Assembly: GCA_963779095.1 (NCBI GenBank)
Contig: CAVZWU010000001.1
Location: 62,001 to 126,000, forward strand
Direction of reading: 5' to 3'
Source: Roseiarcus sp963779095
GTDB taxonomy: Bacteria > Pseudomonadota > Alphaproteobacteria > Rhizobiales > Beijerinckiaceae
DNA length: 64,000 nt
In this document: in pieces, positions 34,914 to 43,600 of the stretch
Layout of the letters: each line of letters begins with the position of its first letter
Position numbering within the stretch: the stretch's first letter is position 1
Notes under the pieces: model-generated
The model's database searches: none
Told to the model about the DNA's origin: nothing
What the model saw: the letters and a program-made list of their open reading frames with translations, nothing else
Position numbers and translations under genes: made by a program

Positions 34914-36023
34914 TTGGTTGGCCTGGCTCGCTCCCCATATAGGGCGATCGCGGCCGTCCTCACCGAGCGCAGATCGATCTTGGACCTTATCGTTTCGACC
35001 GACCGCGGCCTCTATTGCGCCGCGGGCGAGTTTCATATCGATCCCTGGCGCCCGGTTCCCCGCGCGGTCATCACCCATGCCCATTCCGACCATGCGCGCT
35101 TCGGCTCGGATGTTTACGTCTGCCATCGCGACACGGCCCCCGCCTTACGCAAGCGCCTCGGCGACGTCGCGATCGAGACCGCGGCCTATGGCGAGATCCT
35201 GACCCGCAACGGGGTCGAGCTTTCGCTTCATCCCGCGGGCCACGTGCTGGGCTCGGCGCAGGTTCGTGTGTCGCTGAACGGCGAGACCTGGGTCGCGTCG
35301 GGCGATTACAAGCTCGAGAGCGACGGCGTCTCGGCGTCCTTCGAGCCCGTCCGCTGTCACGCGTTCATAACCGAATCGACCTTCGGGCTGCCGATTTACC
35401 GCTGGCGCCCGCAAGCCGAGCTGTTCGCGGCGATCGACGCCTGGCGGCGGGAGAACATCGCCAATGGCCGCGCGAGTCTTCTCTTCGCCTATGCGCTCGG
35501 CAAGGCGCAGCGCCTGCTTGCGCATGTCGATCCCGCGCTTGGGCCGATCGTCTGTCACGGCGCGGTCGAGGCGATCAACGCGCTCTATCGCGAGGCTGGA
35601 ATCGTTCTGCCGCCGACCCGTCTCGCGACGCAGATCGAGAACAAGAAGGATTTCGCCCGCGCCCTCATTCTCGCCCCGCCCTCGGCCGCGGCGAGCCCAT
35701 GGCTCAAGCGGTTCGGCGACTATTCCGACGCGCTGGCGAGCGGCTGGATGCAGGTCAGGGGAAACCGCCGCCGGCGCGGGCTCGACCGCGGCTTTGCGCT
35801 CTCCGACCACGCCGATTGGCCGGGCCTGATCGCCGCCATCGAGGCGACTGGGGCCGAGCGCGTTCTGGTCACGCATGGGTACACGGAGCCGCTGGCGCGA
35901 TACCTCCGCGAGCAGGGTCTCGACGCGCGTGCGCTCAAGACGGCTTATGGCGACGACGAGGACGTAGGCGGCGCCGCAGCGTCAGCCGAAGGCGAGGGCG
36001 GCGCGGCGGAGAGCGAAGCATGA
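34914..36023 (+). CDS. ligase-associated DNA exonuclease (metallo-beta-lactamase fold)
   Basis: The metallo-beta-lactamase/beta-CASP type core has AVITHAHSDHARFGSD (HxHxDH), LHPAGHVLGSAQV, VASGDYKLESDG and the C-terminal FALSDHADWPGL and VLVTHGYTEPLARYL. The start is uncertain: TTG 34914 is the longest and TTG 34980 fits the family N-terminus (LDLIVSTDRGLYC) better. Its stop overlaps the ligase start as ATGA. This exonuclease is always found beside the LigB-type ATP-dependent ligase and is thought to trim ends before sealing in a repair pathway. Confidence 0.9.
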   Translation: MVGLARSPYRAIAAVLTERRSILDLIVSTDRGLYCAAGEFHIDPWRPVPRAVITHAHSDHARFGSDVYVCHRDTAPALRKRLGDVAIETAAYGEILTRNGVELSLHPAGHVLGSAQVRVSLNGETWVASGDYKLESDGVSASFEPVRCHAFITESTFGLPIYRWRPQAELFAAIDAWRRENIANGRASLLFAYALGKAQRLLAHVDPALGPIVCHGAVEAINALYREAGIVLPPTRLATQIENKKDFARALILAPPSAAASPWLKRFGDYSDALASGWMQVRGNRRRRGLDRGFALSDHADWPGLIAAIEATGAERVLVTHGYTEPLARYLREQGLDARALKTAYGDDEDVGGAAASAEGEGGAAESEA

Positions 36024-37750
36024 AGGCCTTCGCCGCGCTCTACCGAAAACTCAATTCGGCGACCTCGACCCGCGCCAAGCAGGCGGCGATGGTCGCGTTT
36101 TTCGCCGCCGCGAAAGCTGATCCGTCGCAATGGGCGAGCGCCGCCTGGGCGGTCTATTTCCTGAGCGGCGGCAAGCCGCGCCAGACCGCGCCGACCCGGC
36201 TTCTCTGGCGCCTCGCGGTCGAAGGGTCAGGCTATGCCGACTGGCTCTGCGGCGAGTGCTACGGCGCGGTCGGCGATCTGGCCGAGATGCTGTCGCTCAT
36301 TCTGCCGGAAGGCGCGGGCGGCGAGGACGTTTCGCTCGACATCTGGATGCGCGAGCGGCTTATTCCGCTTCCCTCGCTTGACGAGGAGGAGCGCTATGCG
36401 AGGCTCAGGCAATGGGTCGGCGACCTCGCCACCGACGAGCGGCTCGCCTTCTTCAAGCTCATCACCGGCGAATTGCGGGTCGGCGTGTCGCGGCTGCAGG
36501 TGGTGAAGGCTTTGGCCGAAGTCGCGGGCGTCGACGAAGGGCGCATGGCGCAAAGGCTGATCGGCTATTCTCAGGCGCGGCGGATCCCGACGGCCGCCGA
36601 TTTCGAGGCGCTGATCGGCGAAGTTGGCCACGCGGAGGCCCACGCGCTCGACGCGGGCAAGCCCTATCCGTTCTATCTCGCGCAATCGTGGAGCCGGCCG
36701 CTGGCCGAGATGGCGTCCGCGCTTGGCGCGCCCTCGGACTGGATCATCGAATGGAAGTTCGACGGCATCCGCGCGCAGCTTTTGAAGCGCGGCGATGACT
36801 GGCGCTTATGGTCGCGCGGCGAGGAGCTGATCTCCGACGCCTATCCGGATCTTAAGCCGCTGGCGCGCGCTTTGCCGAGCGGCGTCGCGCTCGACGGCGA
36901 GCTTGTGGTGCTCATTCCGCCGGAACACGACTTCGCGCCCGATTCGCTCGAGGGCCTCGCGATCTTCGCAAGCCTCCAGCAGCGGCTCGGCCGCAAGATC
37001 GTGAGCGAAAAGACGCTGCGCGAACTGTCGGTCGCCTTCATTGCCTATGACCTGATCGAGAGCGAGGGCCGCGATCTTCGCGCCGAGCCGCAGCATGTGC
37101 GCCGCGCTTTGCTCGAAGCGCTGGTCGCGCGCTTGTTCGTAGAAGCGAAGACGCGCGGCGAGCGGCTGCCGATCCGTATCAGCCCGACCGTCTCCGCCAA
37201 CACCTGGGAAGAGCTGGCCGAGAAGCGCGAACAGGCGCGGGCGCTGACGCGCGAGGGGCTGATGCTGAAGGCGCGTGAGGGCGCCTATGGGATCGGGCGG
37301 CGCAAGGGCGGCGACCGCGCGGACGTCTGGTGGAAATGGAAGCTCGACCCGATGAGCGTCGACGCGGTCGTGATCTACGCCGAGCGCGGGCATGGGCGCC
37401 GCTCCGGCGTCTACACCGATTACACCTTCGCCGTCTGGAGCGCCGGGGAAGAGGCCGGAACGCGCGAGCTCGTGCCGTTCGCCAAGGCCTATTCGGGACT
37501 CACGGATGCGGAGATCCGCGAGATGGACGCCATCGTTCGTCGGACCACGGTCGAGACCTTCGGTCCGGTGCGCAGTGTCCAGCCGACGCAAGTGTTCGAG
37601 CTTGGCTTCGAGGGCATTGCGCCAAGCAAGCGCCACAAGAGCGGCGTCGCCGTCCGCTTTCCCCGCATGCTGCGCTGGCGCCGCGACAAGCCGGTCGCGG
37701 AAGCTGACACGCTCGAGGCGCTCAAGGCGCTCTTGGTGGAGCAGGGCTGA
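36020..37750 (+). CDS. ATP-dependent DNA ligase (LigB/LigC-like, repair type)
   Basis: The 576-residue enzyme has an N-terminal helical DNA-binding domain (1-205). The adenylation domain carries the nucleotidyl Lys246 in motif I (IIEWKFDGIRAQLL), ALDGELVVL and GLMLKAREGAYG. An OB domain follows with WWKWKLDPMSVDAVVIYAE and a C-terminus ending VAVRFPRMLRWRRDKP. All ligase motifs are intact. It belongs to the family paired with the exonuclease above, linked in databases to a cisplatin-damage-response role. Replication would use an NAD-dependent LigA elsewhere. The same frame is open for about 335 codons upstream, but that part overlaps the exonuclease gene. Confidence 0.94.
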   Translation: MKAFAALYRKLNSATSTRAKQAAMVAFFAAAKADPSQWASAAWAVYFLSGGKPRQTAPTRLLWRLAVEGSGYADWLCGECYGAVGDLAEMLSLILPEGAGGEDVSLDIWMRERLIPLPSLDEEERYARLRQWVGDLATDERLAFFKLITGELRVGVSRLQVVKALAEVAGVDEGRMAQRLIGYSQARRIPTAADFEALIGEVGHAEAHALDAGKPYPFYLAQSWSRPLAEMASALGAPSDWIIEWKFDGIRAQLLKRGDDWRLWSRGEELISDAYPDLKPLARALPSGVALDGELVVLIPPEHDFAPDSLEGLAIFASLQQRLGRKIVSEKTLRELSVAFIAYDLIESEGRDLRAEPQHVRRALLEALVARLFVEAKTRGERLPIRISPTVSANTWEELAEKREQARALTREGLMLKAREGAYGIGRRKGGDRADVWWKWKLDPMSVDAVVIYAERGHGRRSGVYTDYTFAVWSAGEEAGTRELVPFAKAYSGLTDAEIREMDAIVRRTTVETFGPVRSVQPTQVFELGFEGIAPSKRHKSGVAVRFPRMLRWRRDKPVAEADTLEALKALLVEQG

Positions 37751-37752
37751 AC

Positions 37753-37886
37753 GTCATCGCGAGGAGGCTGAAGGCCGACGTGGCGATCCAGGATTCGTAG
37801 GGCGCCCTGCGGCTCCTGGATTGCTTCGTCGCGATAGCCCGTCGAAAGACGGGCGTCTTTCACGCCCTATGGCTCCTCGCAATGAC
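37753..37886 (+). repeat. dispersed palindromic repeat, family E, copy 2
   Basis: Runs from GTCATCGCGAGG to CCTCGCAATGAC with inner blocks GGCGATCCAGGA and TCCTGGATTGC. It fills nearly the whole gap between the ligase stop (37750) and the convergent GIY-YIG gene. It could act as a bidirectional hairpin terminator, although no T-run follows. Confidence 0.75.
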
Positions 37887-37894
37887 GGTTCACG

Positions 37895-38185
37895 TCACGC
37901 GTTCAACGTCTCATGAAGATCCGTGCAAAGAGGATCGTCCTGCTCGATCAGCGCGAGCTTGTCCTTTCGGCTCCCTGATTTGATCTGCTTTTCATGCGCA
38001 ATTGCCACGTAAATGCGCTCGTAGGGCTCGAACCAGACGAGCTTCTTGCAACCATAGCGCCGAGTGAAGCCCTTGATCGCTCCGGTACGATGTTCGAAAG
38101 CGCGACGGCCGACGTCTGAAGTCACGCCGACATACAACGCCCCGTTACGTCGACTCGCCATGATGTAGACGGCGGGATGCTTCAT
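37895..38185 (-). CDS. GIY-YIG nuclease-superfamily protein
   Basis: From ATG 38185 a protein of about 96 residues with the GIY-YIG layout: VYIMASRRNGALYVGVTSDV, then the catalytic Arg region VGRRAFEHRTG and LVWFEPYERIYVAIAHEKQIK with the metal-binding Glu. It belongs to the short single-domain (YhbQ/endo/excinuclease) group. The biological role of these small nucleases is mostly unknown. It is flanked by family E repeats on both sides (37753 and 38236). Confidence 0.85.
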   Translation of the reverse strand: MKHPAVYIMASRRNGALYVGVTSDVGRRAFEHRTGAIKGFTRRYGCKKLVWFEPYERIYVAIAHEKQIKSGSRKDKLALIEQDDPLCTDLHETLNA

Positions 38186-38235
38186 GCTTGAAAGCTTAGC
38201 GCAAGGCGTAGTTTGGCTTAAGGCGCGAGCCATCC

Positions 38236-38335
38236 GTCATCGCGAGGAGGCCGGAGGCCGACGCGGCGATCCAGAGGGCCATAGGGCGCCCGACGACTTT
38301 TGAATCGCTACGTCCCCGCGGGTCCTCGCGATGAC
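38236..38335 (+). repeat. dispersed palindromic repeat, family E, copy 3
   Basis: From GTCATCGCGAGG to CCTCGCGATGAC, with inner blocks GGCGATCCAGAG and GAATCGCTACG. It lies between the GIY-YIG start and the end of tag. Because of a frame error in tag, the uncorrected tag frame reads through this repeat and ends inside it. Confidence 0.75.
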
Positions 38336-38363
38336 GGCCGTGGGCCGAGTGAATATCCCGCCC

Positions 38364-39085
38364 TCACGCCTCCCCGTGGCCGTAGGGATCGCCTCATAAT
38401 TCTCGCCGATCGACATGGCGCAGATGCGCGATAGATGTCGGTAGGGCAGGCCGGTCTCTTTCGCCCAGGCGTTGAACTGCTCCTGGACCATCTTCAGGTC
38501 GCGCTTCGATGTCGGCGCCTCGGCGATGTCGAGGCCGGCGTCGCGCAGGCAGGCGACCACGTCCTTCGAGGTGACGAAGGCGTCGTAGCCGAGGAACCTG
38601 AGCAGCATCTGGCCGCTATTGCCGCCGAGCCGCGCGCCACGCTTGGCGAGCACCTCGAGGAGGCCGACCTCGTCGGAGGGTGGCCAGTCGCCGAGGAACT
38701 TGCCGAACGAGCCATGCTCCTTCGCCACGTCGAGAACAAAGCGCGCGTTCGCGCGCACCGACATGATCTTCGCGCCGTTGCGGACGATACGGGCGTCCAT
38801 TGTGAGCTTGTGCCAGAACTCGTCGGGCTCGGATAACAGCCGCCTGGGCTCGAAGCCGAGAAAGGCGTCCTCGAAGCCCGGCCATTTCGATTCGATCACG
38901 CTCCAGGCGAAGCCGGCCGAGAACACGCGCCTGGTCATTTCGGCAAGCGCGCGTTCGGTCGCCGAGTTCGCGGAGAGCCTTCGGGTCTGGCTTTGCTCCC
39001 AGCACCCGGGCGAGCGCTTCGGCGCCGCCCTTGCGCTTCTCGGCGCGGGCGCGGATGGTCTTGAACGGCGGTCAAGCGTGCGGTC
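38364..39085 (-). CDS. tag: DNA-3-methyladenine glycosylase I, frameshifted
   Basis: Parts in different frames match Tag. The N-terminal piece is TIRARAEKRKGGAEALARVL, then after a change near 38975 ERALAEMTRRVFSAGFAWSV and FEDAFLGFEPRRLLSEPD. The C-terminal part is LPYRHLSRICAMSIGENYEAI. A second change near 38385 (missing C in a CCC run) restores the ending PYGHGEA and the stop TGA 38366-38364. The 5' end is unclear; the likely start lies just before 39070. The enzyme excises N3-methyladenine from DNA in base-excision repair, in keeping with the nearby ligase/exonuclease pair. Confidence 0.78.
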
Positions 39086-39244
39086 CTCTTAAGCGGCGTC
39101 CAGACTAGGCGCGGCCTTTTTCGGCGCGCAATCGCCGCGGCGCGGGCTCCTCACCTGAAATTGTCTTGGCCGCGACGGCCAAGACTTCCTAGCTTGTCCG
39201 CCTCCGTCGCGCCGCAGCCAACGGTGCAACCCGGAGAGAGCCCT

Positions 39245-39952
39245 TTGATCCGCTTCTATTTCCACCCCACGCCCAATCCGGCGAAGGTCGCGCTGCTTCT
39301 GGAGGAACTCGGGCAGCCCTACGAAGTCATTCCCGTCGATACGGCCAAGGGCGAGCAGCACGCGCCCGCCTTTCGCGCCATCAATCCGAACGGCAAGGTG
39401 CCCGCGATCGTCGACACCGAAGGGCCGGGCGGACGCGAGGCGCGGGTGTTCGATTCGAGCGCGATCCTGCTCTATCTCGGCGAAAAGGCCGGCCGCTTCA
39501 TCGGGACTGCCGCCGACCGGCCGGAGCTTCTGTCGTGGCTGTTCTTCATCGCCACGGGGCTCGGGCCGTTTTCTGGTCAGGCGGTGCATTTCCAGCACGC
39601 GGCGCCGGAAAAAATTCCCTATGCCGTGAACCGCTATCGCCGCGAGATCGAGCGGCACTACCGCGTCCTCGACCGCCATCTGGAGGGTCGCGATTTTATC
39701 GTCGGCGGCGACTATTCGATCGCCGACATGTCGGCCTGGGGCTGGCTTGGGCGCGCCGCGCGCGTGCTGCCCGGCGCGGACGATCCTCTCGCCGCCTTCC
39801 CCAATCTCAAGCGCCTGTTCGAGAAGGTGGACGCGCGCCCGGCGGCGGCGCGGGCGAAGGCGGTCGGCAAAGATCATCCGTTCAAGAAAGACGTGGACGA
39901 GCAGACGAAACGCGCGATGTTCCCGTCGAATTATCCCGAAATCGCGATGTGA
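39245..39952 (+). CDS. glutathione S-transferase family protein (Ure2/YghU-like)
   Basis: I chose TTG 39245, since GGAGAG precedes it and the protein then begins with the usual thioredoxin-fold strand (IRFYFHPTPNPAKVALLLEE). An earlier frame start adds an unrelated basic leader. It has an N-terminal GST domain with FRAINPNGKVPAIVD and RVFDSSAILLYLGEKAG. The all-helical C-terminal domain carries ERHYRVLDRHLEGRDFIVGG and YSIADMSAWGW. It is cytosolic and probably a glutathione-dependent reductase or transferase. It is convergent with the phosphodiesterase gene one base away. Confidence 0.87.
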   Translation: MIRFYFHPTPNPAKVALLLEELGQPYEVIPVDTAKGEQHAPAFRAINPNGKVPAIVDTEGPGGREARVFDSSAILLYLGEKAGRFIGTAADRPELLSWLFFIATGLGPFSGQAVHFQHAAPEKIPYAVNRYRREIERHYRVLDRHLEGRDFIVGGDYSIADMSAWGWLGRAARVLPGADDPLAAFPNLKRLFEKVDARPAAARAKAVGKDHPFKKDVDEQTKRAMFPSNYPEIAM

Positions 39953-39953
39953 C

Positions 39954-40778
39954 TTAGGTGCCGAGCGACCCGGCGTAGCTCAGGCGCCGCCAGGAGCGGT
40001 TAGCCGCAGGGTCGCCGTCGAATACGATCTGATCGGCCCATTTATGCGCCGCTTCCCGCTGCTCGGGCGTGCGCACGGTCCACGTCATGATCGGCGCGCC
40101 AGTTAATTCCTTCACCAGGAACGGGATCTTGTGGGGCAGGTCGTCGACGCTCCAGCTCAGGAAGTCCGGGCGCGCAAGATCGTAATGGTCGAAATCGGTC
40201 CAGTCGCGCTTCTGCGCCTCGCTGAGGAAATCCCAGTCCGGGCCGTCGTAAGACGCCTGAGCGAGAAGGCCGATCGGGCAGGGCCCTCCCGACCGCCACA
40301 TGTGCGGGCGGCGCAGCCGCAAATAGGCGGCTAGATCATGGTCGAAGCTCTTAAACGCGAGCGGGCCGTCATAAGCCGCTGCGAGGGCGGCGGCGCGGTC
40401 GGCGATTCGCCAGTCGCCGTCGAACCGGCTCTTGAGCTCGCAGATGATCGGCGTCCGACCGGCGACTGCGTCAAGAAACGCAGTGAAGGTCGGCGGCGGC
40501 TCGCCCGACCACTTGATCCGAATTTTCGCGATTTCGGCCGCGCTCAAGGTGGACAGCAAGCCCGTCGCGTCCGTCAGGCGATCGAGCGTTTCGTCATGGA
40601 AAACAATCGCTTCGCCGTCGACGCTCAGCTGGATGTCGCATTCGATCGCGAAGCCGCCGGCGATCGCCGCCTCGGCCGCCCGAAGGGTGTTTTCGATCAC
40701 GCCCCTGGCTTCGTCATGCAGGCCGCGGTGGGCGATCGGACGCTCGATGAGCCACGAAGGGGCGTTGACTGGCCTCAC
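39954..40778 (-). CDS. glycerophosphodiester phosphodiesterase
   Basis: The 274-residue, TIM-barrel GDPD enzyme has the catalytic start PIAHRGLHDEARGVIENTL. The metal-binding IECDIQLSVDGEAIVFHDETLDR and the later ICELKSRFDG are present. It hydrolyses glycerophosphodiesters to glycerol-3-phosphate and alcohol. There is no signal peptide, so it is cytosolic like UgpQ. The GTG start 40778 overlaps the stop of the RidA gene, indicating a two-gene operon. Confidence 0.9.
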   Translation of the reverse strand: MRPVNAPSWLIERPIAHRGLHDEARGVIENTLRAAEAAIAGGFAIECDIQLSVDGEAIVFHDETLDRLTDATGLLSTLSAAEIAKIRIKWSGEPPPTFTAFLDAVAGRTPIICELKSRFDGDWRIADRAAALAAAYDGPLAFKSFDHDLAAYLRLRRPHMWRSGGPCPIGLLAQASYDGPDWDFLSEAQKRDWTDFDHYDLARPDFLSWSVDDLPHKIPFLVKELTGAPIMTWTVRTPEQREAAHKWADQIVFDGDPAANRSWRRLSYAGSLGT

Positions 40779-41248
40779 ACCTTGATCTCGAAGACCGCCT
40801 CGACCTCGGCCAGCGCGTTGAGCGGCAGATGCGCGACGCCGATCGTGGTCCGCGCATGGCGGCCCTTCTCTCCAAACAGTTCAACGATGAAGTTGGACGC
40901 GCCGTTCATCGCCTGACCAAGGGCGTCAAAGCTCGTTTCGACGCTGAAGAACCCGCCGAGCCGCACGACCTGCTTCACCTGGTCGAGATCGCCGAGCGCC
41001 GCCTCAGCCTGAGCCAGCACGTTGATGATGCAGAGCCTCGCCGCCTCGCGCGCCGCGTCGACCTCGGAATCGGCCGAGAGCTTGCCCTGGTGGCGCTCGT
41101 TGAGCTTTCCGTCTTCCCCCAGCGGCAATTGGCCGGAGACGAACAAAAGCGATCCGGCGCGCACGAAAGGGACGTAGTTCGCGACTGGCGTCGCGGGTTT
41201 GGGCAAAACGACGCCCATCTCCTTCAGGCGCTTGGCGGTCTTGCTCAT
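40775..41248 (-). CDS. RidA/YjgF family protein
   Basis: The 157-residue protein has the RidA fold signature: FVRAGSLLFVSGQLPL, AAREAARLCIINVLAQAEAALG and the conserved Arg in GRHARTTIGVAHLPLNALAEVE. These proteins form trimers and deaminate reactive enamine/imine intermediates; this longer subgroup is less studied. It is coupled to the GDPD gene downstream. The start ATG 41248 fits the family. Confidence 0.9.
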   Translation of the reverse strand: MSKTAKRLKEMGVVLPKPATPVANYVPFVRAGSLLFVSGQLPLGEDGKLNERHQGKLSADSEVDAAREAARLCIINVLAQAEAALGDLDQVKQVVRLGGFFSVETSFDALGQAMNGASNFIVELFGEKGRHARTTIGVAHLPLNALAEVEAVFEIKV

Positions 41249-41427
41249 GCGGGCAGAACTCCTCGGCTCGCCTACGCTGGCCCGGGAAGACGGAGGCCAA
41301 GCGACCTCGCCTATGTCGCGTTTCCCATGAAGGCAAGCTTGTTTTTGCTTGTCTGCGCGCTTAGGTTTGGGACAAAGAGAGGAGGCGCCGGCGGCAAGGC
41401 CCGGGCGGCGCGCAATGGGATAGAGCC

Positions 41428-41655
41428 ATGGGTAGCTTTAGCATTTGGCACTGGATGTTGTTCGGCGCGGTCGCGCTTCTGCTGTTCGGCGGCAAGGGAA
41501 AGATTTCCGACCTGATGGGCGATGTCGCCAAGGGCGTGAAATCGTTCAAGAAAGGGCTTGCTGACGACGATGAGCCCGCCGCCGCTCAGACCGCGCCGCG
41601 GCCGCTCGAGAATCGCGTTGGCGTCGAGGCGAACGACGTCCACAAGGTCAGCTGA
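41428..41655 (+). CDS. tatA: Sec-independent protein translocase subunit TatA
   Basis: The 75-residue protein has the TatA N-terminus (FSIWHWMLFGAVALLLFGGKG) with one membrane helix and the Phe-Gly hinge. An amphipathic helix (KISDLMGDVAKGVKSFKKGL) and an acidic tail follow. TatA forms the pore-like component for folded twin-arginine substrates. It is first gene of the tatABC operon, with tatB 88 bases downstream. Confidence 0.96.
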   Translation: MGSFSIWHWMLFGAVALLLFGGKGKISDLMGDVAKGVKSFKKGLADDDEPAAAQTAPRPLENRVGVEANDVHKVS

Positions 41656-41743
41656 CCGACGCGCTATTCAACGGGAGCGCCCGCCGGCGGCAACGGCGGC
41701 GCGCCGCTGTTTGACATTGTTGGGCCGCCTGGCCCGGTGAGCC

Positions 41744-42232
41744 ATGTTCGATTTTGACATCAGCAAGATGATCATTGTCGGCATTGTCGCTTTGGCGGTG
41801 ATTCCGCCGAAGGACCTGCCGCGGGTGATGCGCACCGTCGGGCAGACGGTGGGAAAGATGCGGCGCATGGCGGCCGAGTTCCAGGGCCAGTTCATGGAGG
41901 CCATGCGCGAGGTCGAGCGCGAGGCGGACCTCGAGAGCGTGAAGAAGGAATTCCAGGCGATCAATGACCAGGCGAAGATCGATACGAGCTTCGATCCGGT
42001 CGCCATGGTGCGCGACGACGTGACGAAGGCAGCGGCCACCTCCACCGGCGCCGCCGAGTTGGCCGCCTCAGGGTCCGTCGCCCCGGAGTCCGTTGAGCCC
42101 GAGATCGCCGGGCCGGAAATCGCCAAGCCGGAGATTGCGCTGACCGAAGCGGAACCCCCGGGGGCGGTTGTCCAGGCCGCGTCGGAGGCCGAGCCCGAGG
42201 CGCCCGCCGCCCGGAGAAGCGCGGCGGAATGA
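41744..42232 (+). CDS. tatB: Sec-independent protein translocase subunit TatB
   Basis: The 162-residue protein has the TatB start MFDFDISKMIIVGIVALAVI, then PPKDLPRVMRTVGQTVGKMRR and the long amphipathic helix. A Pro/Glu/Ala-rich, poorly conserved C-terminus follows, as is usual in alphaproteobacteria. It forms the substrate receptor with TatC. Its stop overlaps the tatC start by four bases (ATGA). Confidence 0.95.
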   Translation: MFDFDISKMIIVGIVALAVIPPKDLPRVMRTVGQTVGKMRRMAAEFQGQFMEAMREVEREADLESVKKEFQAINDQAKIDTSFDPVAMVRDDVTKAAATSTGAAELAASGSVAPESVEPEIAGPEIAKPEIALTEAEPPGAVVQAASEAEPEAPAARRSAAE

Positions 42233-43023
42233 GCCAAGAGGACATCGACGCCACCAAGGCGCCGTTGATGGACCACCTGATCGAGCTGCGCGCTCGCCTC
42301 ATCAGGTCGCTCTACGCTTTCTTTGCCGCCTTCCTCGTCTGCTTCTTCTTTTCCCGCCACATCTACAACATTCTCACCTATCCTTATGTGCGCGTGGTCG
42401 GGGCCGATAAGGCGACGCTGATCGCCACCCATTTTCTCGAGCAGTTCTACACCAACATCCGGCTCAGCATGTTCGGGGCGGCGGTGATCGCCTTTCCGAT
42501 CATCGCCGTGCAGCTCTACAAGTTCGTCGCCCCCGGCCTCTACCGCAACGAGCGGCAGGCCTTTCGGCCCTATCTGATCGCGACGCCGATCTTCTTCCTC
42601 ATGGGCGCGCTGCTCGTCTATTTCGCGGTCATGCCGCTGCTCATCCGCTTTTCGGTGTCGCTGCAGCAGGTCAACGTGCCGGGCGAGGCGACGATCGAGC
42701 TTTTGCCCAAGGTGAGCGAATATCTGTCGCTCATCATGACGCTCATCTTCGCCTTTGGAATCGCCTTTCAACTCCCTGTCGTGTTGACCCTTCTCGGTCA
42801 CGTCGGCATTGTCGACTCCGCCTATCTCGTAAAGATGCGGCGGTACGCGATCGTGGCGGTGGTCGGGCTCGCGGCCATCCTGACCCCGCCCGACCTCATC
42901 AGCATGACCTCGCTGGCATTGCCGATGCTGGCGCTCTATGAGGGATCGGTGATCGCGGTCAAATGGGTCGAGAGGCGGCGAGCGCGAGCCCAAGCGCAGA
43001 CGACCGCAGACAGCGCGACCTGA
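42229..43023 (+). CDS. tatC: Sec-independent protein translocase subunit TatC
   Basis: The 264-residue, six-helix protein has the N-terminal signature APLMDHLIELRARLIRSL, the cytoplasmic Glu in FLEQFYTNIRLS and the loop FVAPGLYRNERQAFRPY. LTPPDLISMTSLALPMLALYE is near the end. It recognises the twin-arginine motif with TatB. The signature residues are intact, so the pathway should be functional. Confidence 0.97.
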   Translation: MSQEDIDATKAPLMDHLIELRARLIRSLYAFFAAFLVCFFFSRHIYNILTYPYVRVVGADKATLIATHFLEQFYTNIRLSMFGAAVIAFPIIAVQLYKFVAPGLYRNERQAFRPYLIATPIFFLMGALLVYFAVMPLLIRFSVSLQQVNVPGEATIELLPKVSEYLSLIMTLIFAFGIAFQLPVVLTLLGHVGIVDSAYLVKMRRYAIVAVVGLAAILTPPDLISMTSLALPMLALYEGSVIAVKWVERRRARAQAQTTADSAT

Positions 43024-43143
43024 CCTTCGGATTCGGTTTGAGCCGCTACGATCCGGGTTGGTTCTTCGACTGTCGAGCCCGGCCACCTACGCTCGTAAGC
43101 CGGCCGCCGGCCATCCGACTCAATGGCCGACCGGCGCGTAGCC

Positions 43144-43521
43144 TCAGGCGCGCCCGTGGAAATAGGAGCGTCGATGATGTCGAGCCCGAGGTTTCAGCGG
43201 CGACATGCCGACATAGACAACCACCACCTTCGAATAGACCGGAGGATCGTGGGGAACATGCGCCGAATCCCCAAGCAGCAGCTGCAGCGTATGCCGGCCC
43301 CTCGGCAGCGTGACTGTCGCTTCGGTTTGGCCGGCGCCGAAATGCAGGTGGTTTTCGTCGTTGGGAATGGGCTTGTCCAGCGGCGGCAGCTCCGCGTCGA
43401 GCAGGAGATGGTGATGCCCCGAGTTCGGCTTGTCCACGCCGGCCGGCGCAACGCCCATCTTTTCGAGGCCGAAGCGCACCGTGAACGTGGTCGGCACATA
43501 AGATCCGTTGTCCGGAGACAC
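43144..43521 (-). CDS. DUF4399 domain protein, 5' end unclear
   Basis: The frame holds a nearly complete DUF4399 domain (VPTTFTVRFGLEKMGVAPAG, NSGHHHLLLD, NDENHLHFGAGQTE, LPRGRHTLQLLLGDSAHVPH). DUF4399 proteins are normally exported. Here the frame is open further upstream (PQTAQTSPPG, then PPGARAYIVSPDNGSYVP) to a stop near 43612, but has no ATG or signal peptide in that stretch. GTG 43521 is only a formal start. Either a frame error removed the leader or the gene is truncated next to the Ntn hydrolase gene. Confidence 0.65.
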   Translation of the reverse strand: MSPDNGSYVPTTFTVRFGLEKMGVAPAGVDKPNSGHHHLLLDAELPPLDKPIPNDENHLHFGAGQTEATVTLPRGRHTLQLLLGDSAHVPHDPPVYSKVVVVYVGMSPLKPRARHHRRSYFHGRA

Positions 43522-43600
43522 GATATAGGCGCGCGCGCCGGGCGGCGAGGGATGGCGGGTTCCTGGCGGCGAGGTTTGCGCGGTCTGAGGTCCACGCGCC

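Noticed and set aside
35015..36019. Open frame of about 335 codons upstream of, and in frame with, the DNA ligase
   Set aside because: It overlaps the exonuclease gene in another frame and has Arg/Ala-rich shadow composition. The ligase start at 36020 is fixed by an ATGA overlap and family length.
38236..38363. C-terminal extension of Tag encoded by the family E repeat
   Set aside because: It results from a missing C near 38385. One frame over, Tag ends normally at 38364 before the repeat.
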